From Hyperoplus lanceolatus (taxonomy: Eukaryota > Chordata > Actinopteri > Uranoscopiformes > Ammodytidae): DNA of 64,000 nt. Below the pieces are notes generated by a model. That model was given only the letters and a program-made list of their open reading frames with translations, did not search any database and was not told the DNA's origin. Position numbers and translations under genes: made by a program. Shown in pieces: positions 10,801 through 20,035 of the stretch (within the stretch, counting starts at the first letter, position 1; each line of letters opens with the position of its first letter). Location of the stretch: assembly GCA_026929865.2 (NCBI GenBank), contig CM049404.1, positions 12,228,001 through 12,292,000 on the forward strand. Direction: 5' to 3'.

Positions 10801-12133
10801 ATCAGCAGTGGGATGGAGAGGTTTGGGTTTCTCTCTGACTGAGGCCCATTCTCCCACAGCTCAAGCTGCCTGCGGGAGTCTACAAGCACGAGCGGAGAAG
10901 TATTAGAAGGGGCTTTGTGTGACAGCTAATGACAGCACTCCCACCAAGCACGAAGTATACATACTCTCTAAATATAAAACCCCCAACTTACAGACATATA
11001 TTCAAATCAAGCAGAGTTACACTACATCATTTTATTTTAAAGCAAAGTTAACAAGAAATCAGAGGTATTTGGTTGCTCAGTTAACAACAGGAATCCTTCC
11101 TCTGGCCCTTGATGTCCGCACTCCGCAGATTTAAATTCATCACAGAGGAATACAGACTTTGCAAACTTTGAGAAGTTGAGAATGAATGAATCTCAATTTA
11201 TTTTATATTGCTCCCTCTATGATGAGCTGAGAATTACTTTGATGCATGAAATGTTCGTACAAAATCCTGAAGTATGTTGGAGCTCAGCATTGATGATGAC
11301 AGTATGGAATGGTTTTATAGTTTCACTACTATCTTCACTTATCTATAAGTTGGCCTCTTTTGTCACTAAAAACCTGGAAGAAACGTCAGGGTGGTTGAAT
11401 TATTTCGTTAATAATACTATTGTTAGTCATGTCTATTTCTGGTTTATTTTTAAGTTAATATTGGTGCATTATTAGCCTTTGGCTGGGCATATTGTTTATG
11501 CATGACACTATAATAAAACAAAATCAATCATGTACTGTACACACACCTTCAATGAGTTCTTTGACAGCCTGAGAGTCCACAGAGTCATTGTCTCGGGGTG
11601 TTTCTTGTGTTTTGCCTTCGCTTTCCTCGCTCAGGGCCGCTCGCTCAGGTTTGTGCCAGCGGTTTTTCTGGATCAGAGGGATGATGAACTCTTTGGGCTT
11701 CTCGGATGGTTTAGTACTGCACGAAAGAGTAACGTGAGCTACTTAGCGGGCTGGGCCGCTTCAGCACAATTATGTACTTGCTGTTTTTAATAAGAAATGC
11801 AACTACCATACCTAAATACGTTATCCACTTTACATTTACTAAACACACTTAATAATGCAATTACTTTGTGGCTATAACTGAATAGAAACGTAACCAATAA
11901 GCTAATGCTACGACATGCTAGTTAGCATTAGCATACCTTTGCAATTCTTTTCCATCAATTCCAAGCAGGTAATCTTTCTCGTCTGTCTTTGCCAAAGCTT
12001 CGCCAGTGGAAGGTTTGAATTTGTTAACTGTCTTGCTAAAACCAAACGACACAGTAGTCGGGTTTTTTTTCTCTCCTTGGTCCCTTATAACTACAGACTT
12101 GAAATCACCCGTATCTTCCCCGTGCGACGCCAT
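1556..12133 (-). CDS. gpkow: GPKOW, G-patch and KOW domain splicing factor (3' end missing)
   Basis: Minus-strand gene of eight recognised exons: 11937-12133, 11547-11716, 10734-10879, 9090-9196, 7151-7355, 3885-4017, 2630-2807 and 1556-1676. They total 1257 bases, 419 codons, with matching phases throughout. Domain order is a conserved N-terminus, the PLIQ and SQAVKELI segments, a G-patch (GMGW...GIGRTF, then [10 protein letters not shown]), the first KOW domain (GPHKELYGK, then [16 protein letters not shown]), a K/E/R-rich linker, and [14 protein letters not shown] leading into the second KOW. GPKOW is a nuclear protein of activated spliceosomes that binds the helicase DHX16 (family knowledge). 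The human protein is about 476 residues, so about 60-100 C-terminal residues (second KOW) are missing and probably lie left of base 1. ATG at 12133 is the only start giving the conserved N-terminus. The gene is head-to-head with the MAGIX-like gene. Confidence 0.9.
1791..1827. repeat. (AT)n microsatellite at Tc1 left end
   Basis: A run of alternating A and T directly abuts the left terminal repeat of the Tc1 remnant and has replaced the outer bases of that repeat. It probably grew from the TA target site. Confidence 0.85.
1828..2401 (+). mobile_element. Tc1/mariner remnant with terminal inverted repeats
   Basis: Inverted repeats of about 110 bases at about 1828-1948 and 2255-2399 begin (right end) with CAGTGCTCTCCAAAAG and share GTATTGGAACAGT. 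A plus-strand frame at about 2066-2220 encodes the C-terminal end of a Tc1 transposase: [20 protein letters not shown], including the last catalytic region. Most of the transposase is deleted. A fragment of another common fish repeat (GCCGTATTCACAAA type, about 1952-2052) sits inside. The right end is flanked by TA. Confidence 0.85.
2630..2807 (-). CDS. gpkow: gpkow exon 7, charged linker
   Basis: Codes for [16 protein letters not shown] and on to [10 protein letters not shown]. It is a low-complexity K/E/R-rich linker between the first KOW and the C-terminal part, likely an extended helix. It enters in phase 1, ends in phase 2 (donor CAG/gtacat) and joins exons 6 and 8 in frame. Confidence 0.85.
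3124..3393 (+). mobile_element. tRNA-derived SINE
   Basis: Begins GGGGCGGTAGTGGTAAAGTG with a box-B-like GGTTCTATCCTCC. The body contains GTCGAAGTGTCCCTGGGCAA and CCAAATTGCTCCCGAT and ends with AAAGCGCTATATAAAT and TTTACCATTTACC, the layout of a widespread fish tRNA-SINE. Short CAATCT repeats flank it, a weak target duplication. Confidence 0.8.
3885..4017 (-). CDS. gpkow: gpkow exon 6, first KOW domain
   Basis: Codes for [20 protein letters not shown] and on to KDIS. With the GPHKELYGK end of exon 5 it makes the first KOW domain, a small beta-barrel RNA/protein binding fold. It is flanked by a TGCAG acceptor and a gtaagt donor, enters in phase 0 and ends in phase 1. Confidence 0.9.
4085..7098. 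mobile_element. Non-autonomous hAT element with perfect 8-bp target duplication
   Basis: The ends are perfect inverted repeats CAGTGGCGTGCACAG / CTGTGCACGCCACTG, flanked by identical GTTGTTAA at 4077-4084 and 7099-7106. Family-level: a CAG start and 8-bp duplication fit hAT. The inside is mostly occupied by a second element (4418-6385), leaving about 1.05 kb of hAT sequence. No transposase frame was recognised. It sits in gpkow intron 5. Confidence 0.9.
4418..6385. mobile_element. TTAA-flanked (piggyBac-like) element nested in the hAT
   Basis: Inverted ends AGGCCCTGGCAACCC / GGGTTGCCAGGGCCT are each flanked by TTAA (4414-4417 and 6386-6389). It is about 1.97 kb. TTAA target duplication is the mark of piggyBac-type transposition (family knowledge). 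A short plus frame at 5658 ([20 protein letters not shown], 37 codons) is not recognised as a transposase. It inserted after the hAT. Confidence 0.75.
7151..7355 (-). CDS. gpkow: gpkow exon 5, end of G-patch and start of KOW1
   Basis: Codes for [20 protein letters not shown], completing the G-patch, then an acidic/proline linker ([20 protein letters not shown]) and [10 protein letters not shown] opening KOW1. The acceptor is TGCAG and the donor AAG/gtacat. It enters in phase 2 and ends in phase 0. Confidence 0.9.
7706..8432. mobile_element. hAT element with ATCGATT-rich ends
   Basis: The ends TAGGGGTGGGAA / TTCCCACCCCTA are inverted repeats flanked by identical CAATCTAG at 7698-7705 and 8433-8440. 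The terminal regions are rich in CGATTC/AATCGA subrepeats. It is 727 bp and non-autonomous, in gpkow intron 4. Confidence 0.9.
8517..8979. mobile_element. TTAA-flanked MITE
   Basis: Ends AGGTGAAGTAAGC / GCTTACTTCACCT form a perfect 13-bp inverted repeat with TTAA at 8513-8516 and 8980-8983. It is 463 bp with no coding capacity recognised. Confidence 0.85.
9090..9196 (-). CDS. gpkow: gpkow exon 4, G-patch core
   Basis: Codes for [20 protein letters not shown] then [15 protein letters not shown], the glycine-rich core of the G-patch that contacts DEAH helicases. The donor is CA/gtatgt. It enters in phase 0 and ends in phase 2. Confidence 0.92.
9200..10730. other. gpkow intron 3, nothing recognised
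   Basis: AT-rich intron sequence between exons 3 and 4. I see no conserved frame, RNA gene or element ends here. Confidence 0.5.
10734..10879 (-). CDS. gpkow: gpkow exon 3
   Basis: Codes for [20 protein letters not shown] then [19 protein letters not shown]. The [11 protein letters not shown] segment matches the conserved second PLIQ-like motif before the G-patch. It enters in phase 1, ends in phase 0 and has a gtaagt donor. Confidence 0.9.
11547..11716 (-). CDS. gpkow: gpkow exon 2
   Basis: Codes for [20 protein letters not shown] and on to [11 protein letters not shown]. The IPLIQ and SQAVKELI stretches are diagnostic of GPKOW. It enters in phase 2 and ends in phase 1 (donor GAAG/gtgtgt). 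Confidence 0.92.
11937..12133 (-). CDS. gpkow: gpkow exon 1 (start codon)
   Basis: Starts [18 protein letters not shown] and includes VSFGFSKT, the conserved SFGF motif of the GPKOW N-terminus, then [14 protein letters not shown]. The donor is AAAG/gtatgc, phase 2. The ATG context is GCGTCGCACGGG, downstream of the bidirectional promoter. Confidence 0.92.
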
Positions 12134-12172
12134 TATTGTTTGTAACCGGTGTCTGGCAGATGCCAGGAGACA

Positions 12173-12192
12173 GGAATTATGGTAGTTGTAGT
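12173..12192 (-). promoter_or_regulatory. ZNF143/SBS-like site 1
   Basis: On the minus strand reads ACTACAACTACCATAATTCC, close to the ZNF143 consensus ACTACAANTCCCANNATGC. It lies 40 bases upstream of the gpkow start. Confidence 0.5.
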
Positions 12193-12244
12193 ATTATTTT
12201 GCTGTACTTGTTTTGTTCTAGTCCGGTGTCAAGTAGTTCAATTA

Positions 12245-12264
12245 ACTACAATTCCCATCATGCA
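12245..12264 (+). promoter_or_regulatory. ZNF143/SBS-like site 2
   Basis: Reads ACTACAATTCCCATCATGCA, nearly identical to the ZNF143 SBS motif. It faces the opposite way from site 1, about 50 bases apart. Such sites are typical of housekeeping bidirectional promoters. Confidence 0.7.
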
Positions 12265-12899
12265 CCGTAATTAAAGGTACAACGCATAGCTAGCGCTCGA
12301 ACTGATAAGTATGTTTTAAATATGGGTTTTGTTGTGTGGGCTGACTGGGCTTGATTAGATTGGATTTTAATCCACTTGGAAGAGAAGAGCAAAATAAGCA
12401 GGAAATGCATTTTATATCATGTAATAGTTTTACCATAAATAACAGCACAAGAACTATAATACATATTGTTGATAGCCTACTAGGCTGTGGCTTAAACTGA
12501 CACAAATGTAAATGGCATGAGGTTGGCTAGTCTTATTAGGCTACATCTAGGCCTAGGCTACTAACATTTTGTGATTATTTCAAAGGCTATTTGTTGCAGA
12601 ATGTATTACAGGATACATTTCAGTCATTTCTTTTGGACATTTTGCATAGGCTACATATGTGGAACTGCTCTTTTAGAAACACTTTATTATTCTGTAAAAG
12701 TAGGATAGGCTTAATTGGCTGATTTTGTTTTAAAGTCCATAGTACTTTCTTCATATGACCCTTTTTCCATATGGTTCTATTTTAGAAGTTTTACTTAAAC
12801 TAAACTTTTGTTCCTAAATGAGGTCCTTTAGCCAAATGGCGCTCGTCACAGCTGGATAGCTACACTGCAAATGTGGCTTCAAAAAAAGATCTCCTTTTA

Positions 12900-13387
12900 A
12901 TCTGGTTCTCACGCCTTTAAATCCTGGTTATAACTCGTAAGCGAAAAGTGATGCTGCCGATGCAGGTAGCTCTACGGGGAGACTGGGGATAATAAGGGGC
13001 GGTACTTTTTAACTCTTTTTATTCCCTCCCCTCCGTGGCCCTTAACTTCTCAAGATAACCATCTCTTTAGCCTTTTGTCATTGTTTCTTCCCTCGAAAAG
13101 TGCAATTTGGAGGCAGGAAGGATCCCGAACCGGACCAAGACTTTCGACTGGACATTGCAGCATTTAGGCCTATCTAATTTTATCTTCGACAATTGACTAT
13201 CCGCGCCCTGCGATTGCACCGCGCCTGCAGTTCAATGACACCTCTTCCCGGTGCCGACGACGTTTGTCTTTCAGTTGACTCCTGTAACAGAATCTACCAT
13301 TGTTGTCCGTTATCAATTCACCTGCTCGATCCGCCGAACGAAGACTACAGGGGAGGATTTGACAAGGGGGAGAAAGCGAACATGAAG
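12900..13387 (+). other. Probable non-coding exon 1 of the MAGIX-like gene
   Basis: GC-richer sequence ends in GCGAACATGAAG/gtaaga, a strong donor. The transcription start is not visible, so the left boundary is a guess. Joined to the acceptor at 26877/26878 it puts a short upstream reading frame across the junction. Confidence 0.5.
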
Positions 13388-13537
13388 GTAAGACACCAAA
13401 GTCCAGCAATTATTATTCATTACACACTCCTTACAAGTTAAACAGAACGTTTTTGGACCACGGCTTTATCCACCCTCTGCGTTATTTTGCCTATAGCAGT
13501 GCAGCAGCTGCTAAATGTGTAAGCGGCCGCTGTCAGA

Positions 13538-13540
<3 letters not shown>

Positions 13541-13629
<89 letters not shown>

Positions 13630-13662
13630 TGTGTGTGTGTGTGTGTGTATATATTTTCACCA

Positions 13663-13738
<76 letters not shown>
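13541..13738. repeat. Compound (TG)n-(TC)n microsatellite
   Basis: (TG)n with one GCGC interruption at 13541-13649, then (TC)n at about 13663-13738. It lies 150 bases downstream of the exon 1 donor. Confidence 0.95.
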
Positions 13739-13740
<2 letters not shown>

Positions 13741-14084
13741 AGATCACCACAGCTCTCAGCATCACTGTCCAAATATTCCGTCAGCCGTGCGCATCGCCTA
13801 TGACTTTCTCTGGGATACAGTGGTGGTACCGTACAGCCTAGATATACTCATCACTGCTTTTAATTTATTTTTATTTTTTTAAACCACTCATCAGGCTTGT
13901 GCTTTTTGACTAAGTAACTCGTATTTATTTTACTAAGTGCAGGCTTAACCTCAGTCGGGTCAATGTATATAGACGCGTTCAAACGGATCCTCTTTGAAAG
14001 GCTGAACTGCTTGAAAAGAATGTGTGTGTGTCAGCGCCAGGGCAGGTCAGTATTATTCCCTAAATATGAGAAACCTGAGAATCT

Positions 14085-14174
<90 letters not shown>

Positions 14175-14184
14175 TGTGTGTGTA
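14085..14184. repeat. (TG)n microsatellite
   Basis: About 50 TG units with one TC interruption near the right end. Confidence 0.95.
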
Positions 14185-14614
14185 TGAGAAAGAGGAAGAG
14201 AAAGTGTGTGCATGTAAACTAGTCATCAAGTGTGTGTATTAGAGAGTAACGTATGGGTTTGTGATGATGGTGGCAGATCTTAAGGGATAAGAGTGTTATT
14301 TTTTGACTGATGGAGTTTACATCCGTTAACAGCTAGTGATCATGTGTGTGCGTGCGTGTGAGAGTGTGAGTTTTGTGTACGTGTGTCTGTGTATACTGTA
14401 TAAAGTCATAATTAGGTTAAAAAAGTTTTTTTTTGTACATTTTTGATTTCTTCTTTAACTTTTTCAATCTTGTGCTGCAGAATTATAAACAGAAGCCCAT
14501 GTTCATTGCACTTGCATCCATTTTACCATAAGAAATAGACTGACTTGCAAAATGTGCTCTAGTTCACAGCCAGTTGTGTGAGCACGCATGTGTGTAGCAG
14601 TGTTCCTTGCAGCT

Positions 14615-14633
14615 CTGTTTGTATGTGTGTGTT

Positions 14634-14701
<68 letters not shown>

Positions 14702-14705
14702 TGTT
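14615..14705. repeat. (TG)n microsatellite, interrupted by TTTG
   Basis: TG units with TTTG and TATG interruptions, indicating an older array than its neighbours. Confidence 0.9.
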
Positions 14706-15800
14706 GTTGCTGTTTGTTTAGGGTGTGTCCCTGCTCGATACAGAGAGCTTGTTCTCAAGTGATGGATGTGTGACCCTGATTTTACAGTGTGGATTGCTGT
14801 TGGTCTGGAGAGCAGTCAAGGTTACGTTGTTAATATGAATCATTAATACATTGGAAGAGTAGAGCGAGACATGTGGTGTTTAACTGTCCACACATGCTCA
14901 CATGCTGGCTCTGGTTGTTGTTTTTTTGTTGCACTATAACCAAGCAAAGCCTTATGGTTTCATTCTGCACCTCTGCTCCTTTGGGTCCCAGTTCCCAACC
15001 CAAGTTGAAACAACCAGTAAGTGGAAACGCATGTCACCGTACGAACATGACTCCGCTCTCACTTCTAACAAGACGAGAGGATGAAGTGAGGTGCATTTGG
15101 TTCTCTGTCATAGTGATGCACGTCAGCTGGGATTTGTTGATTGTCTAATTATGTACCTCCTGCGTCCTCGCCATCATGCATATTCATGATGCTTTTTTAA
15201 TGTGTGGTGAAAACAAAGTATGCATGCATGTGTCTGTGTTTTTGTGTGTGTGGGCGCACGCGTGTGTGCATTTGTGTGTGTGTCTGTGTGTGTGTGTTTG
15301 TGCAAGGCATTTTACCCTTGACAGTGCAAGGCTACGCAGGCACATTCTCCCATCTGTGGTCCAAACCTTTGCTCCCAGCCACTGCATTTGGATTCAGTAG
15401 TTGTAGCCTGCCCTATTCTTACATCTCAACAGTTTGTGTGGAGTCAGATCTGACATTTGAACAACAACAACATTCCCATGCTGTAACTGCCTCTCGTTTG
15501 CCTGCCTATATATGCATTGAGATTCAATTTGGATTGGATAAGCTGCCGTTAAGTGGTTAGACTCTTGACTGAGGTGGCGAATCAATAACCAATCAATGGT
15601 AGTGGTTGGAGTTTACAGAGTGTCATATTTGAAATGTCAAGAAGGCAATGAATCTGTGTATCCTTGACTCAGATCTGAGTTGGACAACTGGGATCAATAT
15701 CAGGTGGGTGAGACAGGCGAAGCAGGAGCAGGCGAGGGTCACCTTCACCCATCCCTGTACTGAATCAGCAGTATCTCTCTTACACAAACATCCACACTCG

Positions 15801-15804
<4 letters not shown>

Positions 15805-15872
<68 letters not shown>
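15805..15872. repeat. (CA)n microsatellite
   Basis: About 34 uninterrupted CA units. Confidence 0.95.
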
Positions 15873-15873
<1 letters not shown>

Positions 15874-17249
15874 ATACTTGAAGGTCTGCTTAGGTTACCA
15901 AACTGCGACCTCACACACAAGAAAAAACCTCATTATAGTGAACTGAACCTATACCTCCCTTTTTTCCATATGAATAATTCATTTTGTTATTAAGATTTCA
16001 GCCATTCTTCCATAAGGTTACCCACTAACCCCACCCTCCTCTTCTGTTGATTCTACTACTTTCTTTCCATTTTCCTTCATGGCTGGGTTCGCAATGGTTC
16101 TATTTCCTGTATCCTCCTTTTTTCAAAATCACCTTAATTCCTCCCTACCGTTCCAATTTGTTTATCTGTAATCCATTGTTATCGTTGAGATGCTGATCTG
16201 CTCTGTGTAATTAAACTCTTTGATCGCAGCAAGGGGTGCACTGTAAAAGCTTCCTGGCGGATTGACGATAGAGGACCTGTTGTTATTGTGGTGTGTGTCC
16301 CTGAGAAGAGCAGTATACACACACAACATGGCCTCGCTAATGTGCCCCCTACCCCCGACCTTGATCCTGGTGCCTTTTAAAATGCCCTCTGGCCAAAGGA
16401 AACATCACTGAGCCTGTATTATCCTGTCAGGTGTGTGAGTGTCACTCGACTGCTCAACAATGTTTTTAATTTTACACTAAGTCCCTTTGTATGAATTCAA
16501 CACACAAGCAGCTTTAAATGAAATCTTACACTGGAATAGATTGTGGATTTGTCGATTGCGTGCAGAGAGAAGTGGCCGTACTTCTCATGACACATGTTCT
16601 GATCAGGTTGTTCATGTATTGAGAGAAATGTTTCCGTGTGTGCCGTGCGTATGCCGCCCACCGTGTATGACAGAGGGAGATATTTTGTGTTTTCCCAACC
16701 CACACACATTTAATCTTTTATTTTTAAATCTGCCACTGCTGTCTGTCTGTGTTGTGTTGAGCACTCTCGTGCCCTAGATTTGGAAGTGAGTGAGCATCAG
16801 GGAGCTTTAGAGAACCCTGTGTTGCTTGCACAGTTTGGTGTAAATGTTCGGCAGGAGAGGTCAAGGCGCAGATGTCAAATAAGACGGAGAGAGTTGGAGC
16901 TGGGAGAACCGTTCTTGTTCATTTTCTGCCGCTCAACCAGTGTATTGGTTCAGATGAGTTTAAGGCCACCAGTTATTAAAGATCACTCACTTGTCTGACC
17001 CCCAACACCGACCATGGGGGGATTCTGCAAGATAAAGAGCAGTGTGCTTCACAACAGGTCTAGAGATGAGCTTAGTGTGTGTATGTGTGTGGGATTGGGT
17101 TTTCCTCACTTGCCCTGCAAAAAAAGGGGCCATTGCAACAACAGTAGATTGGTAACTCAGACTGTCCCAAGATTTTCATTTAGCAATTTTTTGATTGGAA
17201 TATTATTGGTTGAAAAGCTTAGATTAAAGTTGTATCATACATTATATTT

Positions 17250-17480
17250 ATTATGAATATTGAACAATATATTGGTCAATCGATTAACTGAATATGAATA
17301 AGCAATTTTTTGGATGACTGATTAGTTGTTTAAATTTTTTTCAATATCCATATAACAGATACATATACTGTATATATCTGTCTATATCCATTTATATCTA
17401 TATCTATGATAATTTTTTTTGATTAATCGATTACACCACTGAGTCAGCAATACAAAAAATCGTTTGTTGCAGCCCTAATA
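17250..17480. mobile_element. hAT-type MITE remnant (CAGCCCTAA end)
   Basis: AT-rich, with repeated CGATTAA/ATTAATCG motifs and an end reading GTTTGTTGCAGCCCTAA, the common fish hAT terminal. The left boundary and target duplication are unclear. Confidence 0.5.
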
Positions 17481-17769
17481 CAATGGTTTTCAATCAAATC
17501 AAAGATATAACCAACAACTTCTTCATTAAACAAAATGTACTGTTCATTTGGTATTTTTAGCACTTCAACTAGCAATAATCAACTATTATTATATCAATAG
17601 ATATATTTTTAATTATATAACATGGTGAAAAGGGGCTGATCAAACATTTCAACTGATCAACAGACTCGAATCCCAAAATATTCCATTAACAGCTGAAATT
17701 AGGCAATTAATCCATTAGTTATCAAAAGAAAAGTGATCTGCAACTATTTTTAAAATCAATTAATTGTTT

Positions 17770-18650
17770 CAGCAATTTATCAGGCAACAATAGCTGCTGA
17801 TTCCAGCTTGTAAAATGAGAGACTTTAAGGTTTTAGCTGGAGATTCTGAAATGACATCCAAGGAATCAGTCAGTTACCTTGGCTGAATTTCAAAGTTTGT
17901 GGATCAAAGAACAATGTTAATTTTAGCAGGAGCTTTAATTCAGCCTTATTATGATTATGTGTGTGGCTCATGGTACAATGGCGTCACAATGCATTTGAAA
18001 CACAGGCTTCAGGCCTCACAAAATAAGTTGGTTAGGCTTATTTTTGACCTCCCCATGAGAACTCATCTTGAATCTTCCCACTTTGTGAGGTTGGGTTGGT
18101 TGAAAGTAGATGATCGTGTATCTCAGATACAGCTGTGTATGGTACATAGGATTGTAAATGGGGATGTTCCCAAATATTTCAGAAATTATTTTAATCGAGT
18201 AAGTGAAGTTCACAGGCATTCCACTACAGGTAGCTCTGCTGATTTTGTACCCCCCAGAGTTAAGACTAACATGGGAAAGGATTCCTTTTTTATGCTAGAA
18301 CTACACTTTCGAATAGGTTACCCGGTACACTGAAGTTAGCCAGGAATTTAGGCAGTTTTAAAAAGGCCCTGAAACAATGGCTTTGACTCCAATATTAGGC
18401 TTGTCTTAATGGTGATCATTGTTATGTGTGTGACTTTTATGTAACGTGTATATTTTGTGAATGTTGATATGTGATTTGCTACTACTTGCCCTCTTCTCCT
18501 GCCCAACAGGGACCACAATGGAAATAAGCCTTCGGGATTTTTTGTGTTATCCCTGGCTATTTATGTATTTTAATATATGACAGAGTGCTGTTAATTTTTT
18601 TATGTCAAATAGTAAAATTAAATAAAATCAAAAATCAAATAAAATCAATA
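17770..18650 (+). mobile_element. 3' fragment of a non-LTR retrotransposon (LINE)
   Basis: The plus-strand frame at about 17899-18333 encodes the C-terminal part of a LINE reverse-transcriptase protein: LILAGALIQPYYDYVCGSWY, QASQNKLVRLIFDLPMRTHL, FVRLGWLKVDDRVSQIQLCM. A 3' UTR with GGGACCACAATGGAAATAAG follows, then an ATAAAATC-rich tail to about 18650. The 5' part is missing and the frame is broken at both ends. L2/CR1-Rex group by resemblance; the exact clade is not settled. Confidence 0.85.
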
Positions 18651-18663
18651 CATATATGATTAA

Positions 18664-19016
18664 AGCTATACGTACCTTTTTCATACAATATATATCGGTT
18701 ACATTCAAACCATCACCAAATGAGTCGACACAAATTTGATTAAGCCTATCAGCTCCTCAAAACTCTCCCTGTATTTCTCAGTATGGCAGCATTTACAAAC
18801 TGGTGTCGCCCCCAGACACTGTTTCAGGAGCTCAAGAAGCGGCGACGAAATGTTTCAGTTGTTGATTCTACTTCCAAGAAAAAACCTGGACGTACAGCAG
18901 AAGGACTCAAGTCCATGGACGATCACTGAAGGCTAACATTGTGTAGATGATCAGAGAGTGTTGTTGTTATTACTCAGAATTCCTCATGGGGACGAAATAA
19001 GTTATGCACTATAGCT
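18664..19016. mobile_element. TTAA-flanked MITE
   Basis: Ends AGCTATA / TATAGCT flanked by TTAA at 18660-18663 and 19017-19020. It is 353 bp. It inserted next to the LINE tail. Confidence 0.7.
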
Positions 19017-19020
19017 TTAA

Positions 19021-20035
19021 GTTAATTAAATGTATTTGGATTTTGGACTTTTATACAAGTTGGTCTATGTGGAGTTGTAATGGTCTTTTTTGGGACATTT
19101 TACAGACCTAAATTGATAAGTTCTATTAATCAGCTGGTTAATTGAAATAGTCACTGTCTCAATTATATTAACATCAGTAAAGAAGAACAGCTTGAACTAG
19201 AAAATATTTTAAGACTATGATTATGATAATTAAAATCAATAAAATCAATTGTTTGAGCTTGTTCACACTTACCCATGTCTCTCTTGAAGTCTTACCTTTA
19301 GATGTGTAGTTGCAGTGCACAGGGTCAGTATTAACTTCAATCAGTCATGCTAACTTTGGTCTGGCTTCTGCAGACTCAAGAGGAACCTCGATTCTTCTCA
19401 GTTGTTTATTCAGTGCAAGAGCTCACAGAGAGACAAACGCATGGAGCCATCAAGCATGCTGGTCACATTCTAGCTGACAAAACAAACAAGTCAGTCCATC
19501 AATATTCTTAGAAATTCACATTTAGGAATAGACAACCATTCACTGCTGTGAACTTTCACTGAGCATGCATAAAATACCAAATAGGCTGTCAGACATTCAC
19601 TGAGCTAATTGAGCAGGCTAATTTCATCATCGTAGACCTCATTTAGAGTGGAAACTGAATGCAGACAATAGAGCGAGCGTGTCTCTAAGCTTTACTAGCA
19701 TGAAGCCACTCATCTGCACATTGGATGCATGAAAGCCATCCGGTGACATGCAAACGTGGAATGAGACAATTAGACTGTTAAATGGGAGCCGCATCTCACG
19801 TCAAAAGCTGATTGTGGTCAAAAAGTTTCTCGTCTTTGAAGAAGCCCAATAAACTCTGATGTGGTCAAAGCGGATTATGTCAGAGCGAGGTCTACCAGCT
19901 GAGAGTCGGCTTTGAAGGGGATGAGGGCCGGCATCTAGATAGACATCAGGAACATGGGGAGAATCAAGAGAGCTGACAGTCACTGCTTTCACCAGCAAGC
20001 CTCACTACACTGTCACTGAAACAGGGGGAATATAT
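19021..20035. other. Intron sequence, nothing recognised
   Basis: Unremarkable sequence without element ends or coding signal that I can support. Confidence 0.4.

Larger units (their letters stand above)
12134..12900. promoter_or_regulatory. Bidirectional promoter region of gpkow and the MAGIX-like gene
   Basis: The two genes point away from each other; the gpkow ATG at 12133 and the end of the MAGIX-like exon 1 (13387) are 1.25 kb apart. The interval has two ZNF143/SBS-like sites close to gpkow. No TATA box was recognised. Confidence 0.6.

Noticed and set aside
13453-13882. Long overlapping frames of Cys-Val, Thr-His and Ser-Leu repeats
   Set aside because: They are translations of the (TG)n and (TC)n microsatellites in both strands. 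The same holds for frames at 14.0, 14.6, 15.8, 23.4, 33.2, 47.6, 48.8, 49.7, 55.5, 56.0 and 61.3 kb.
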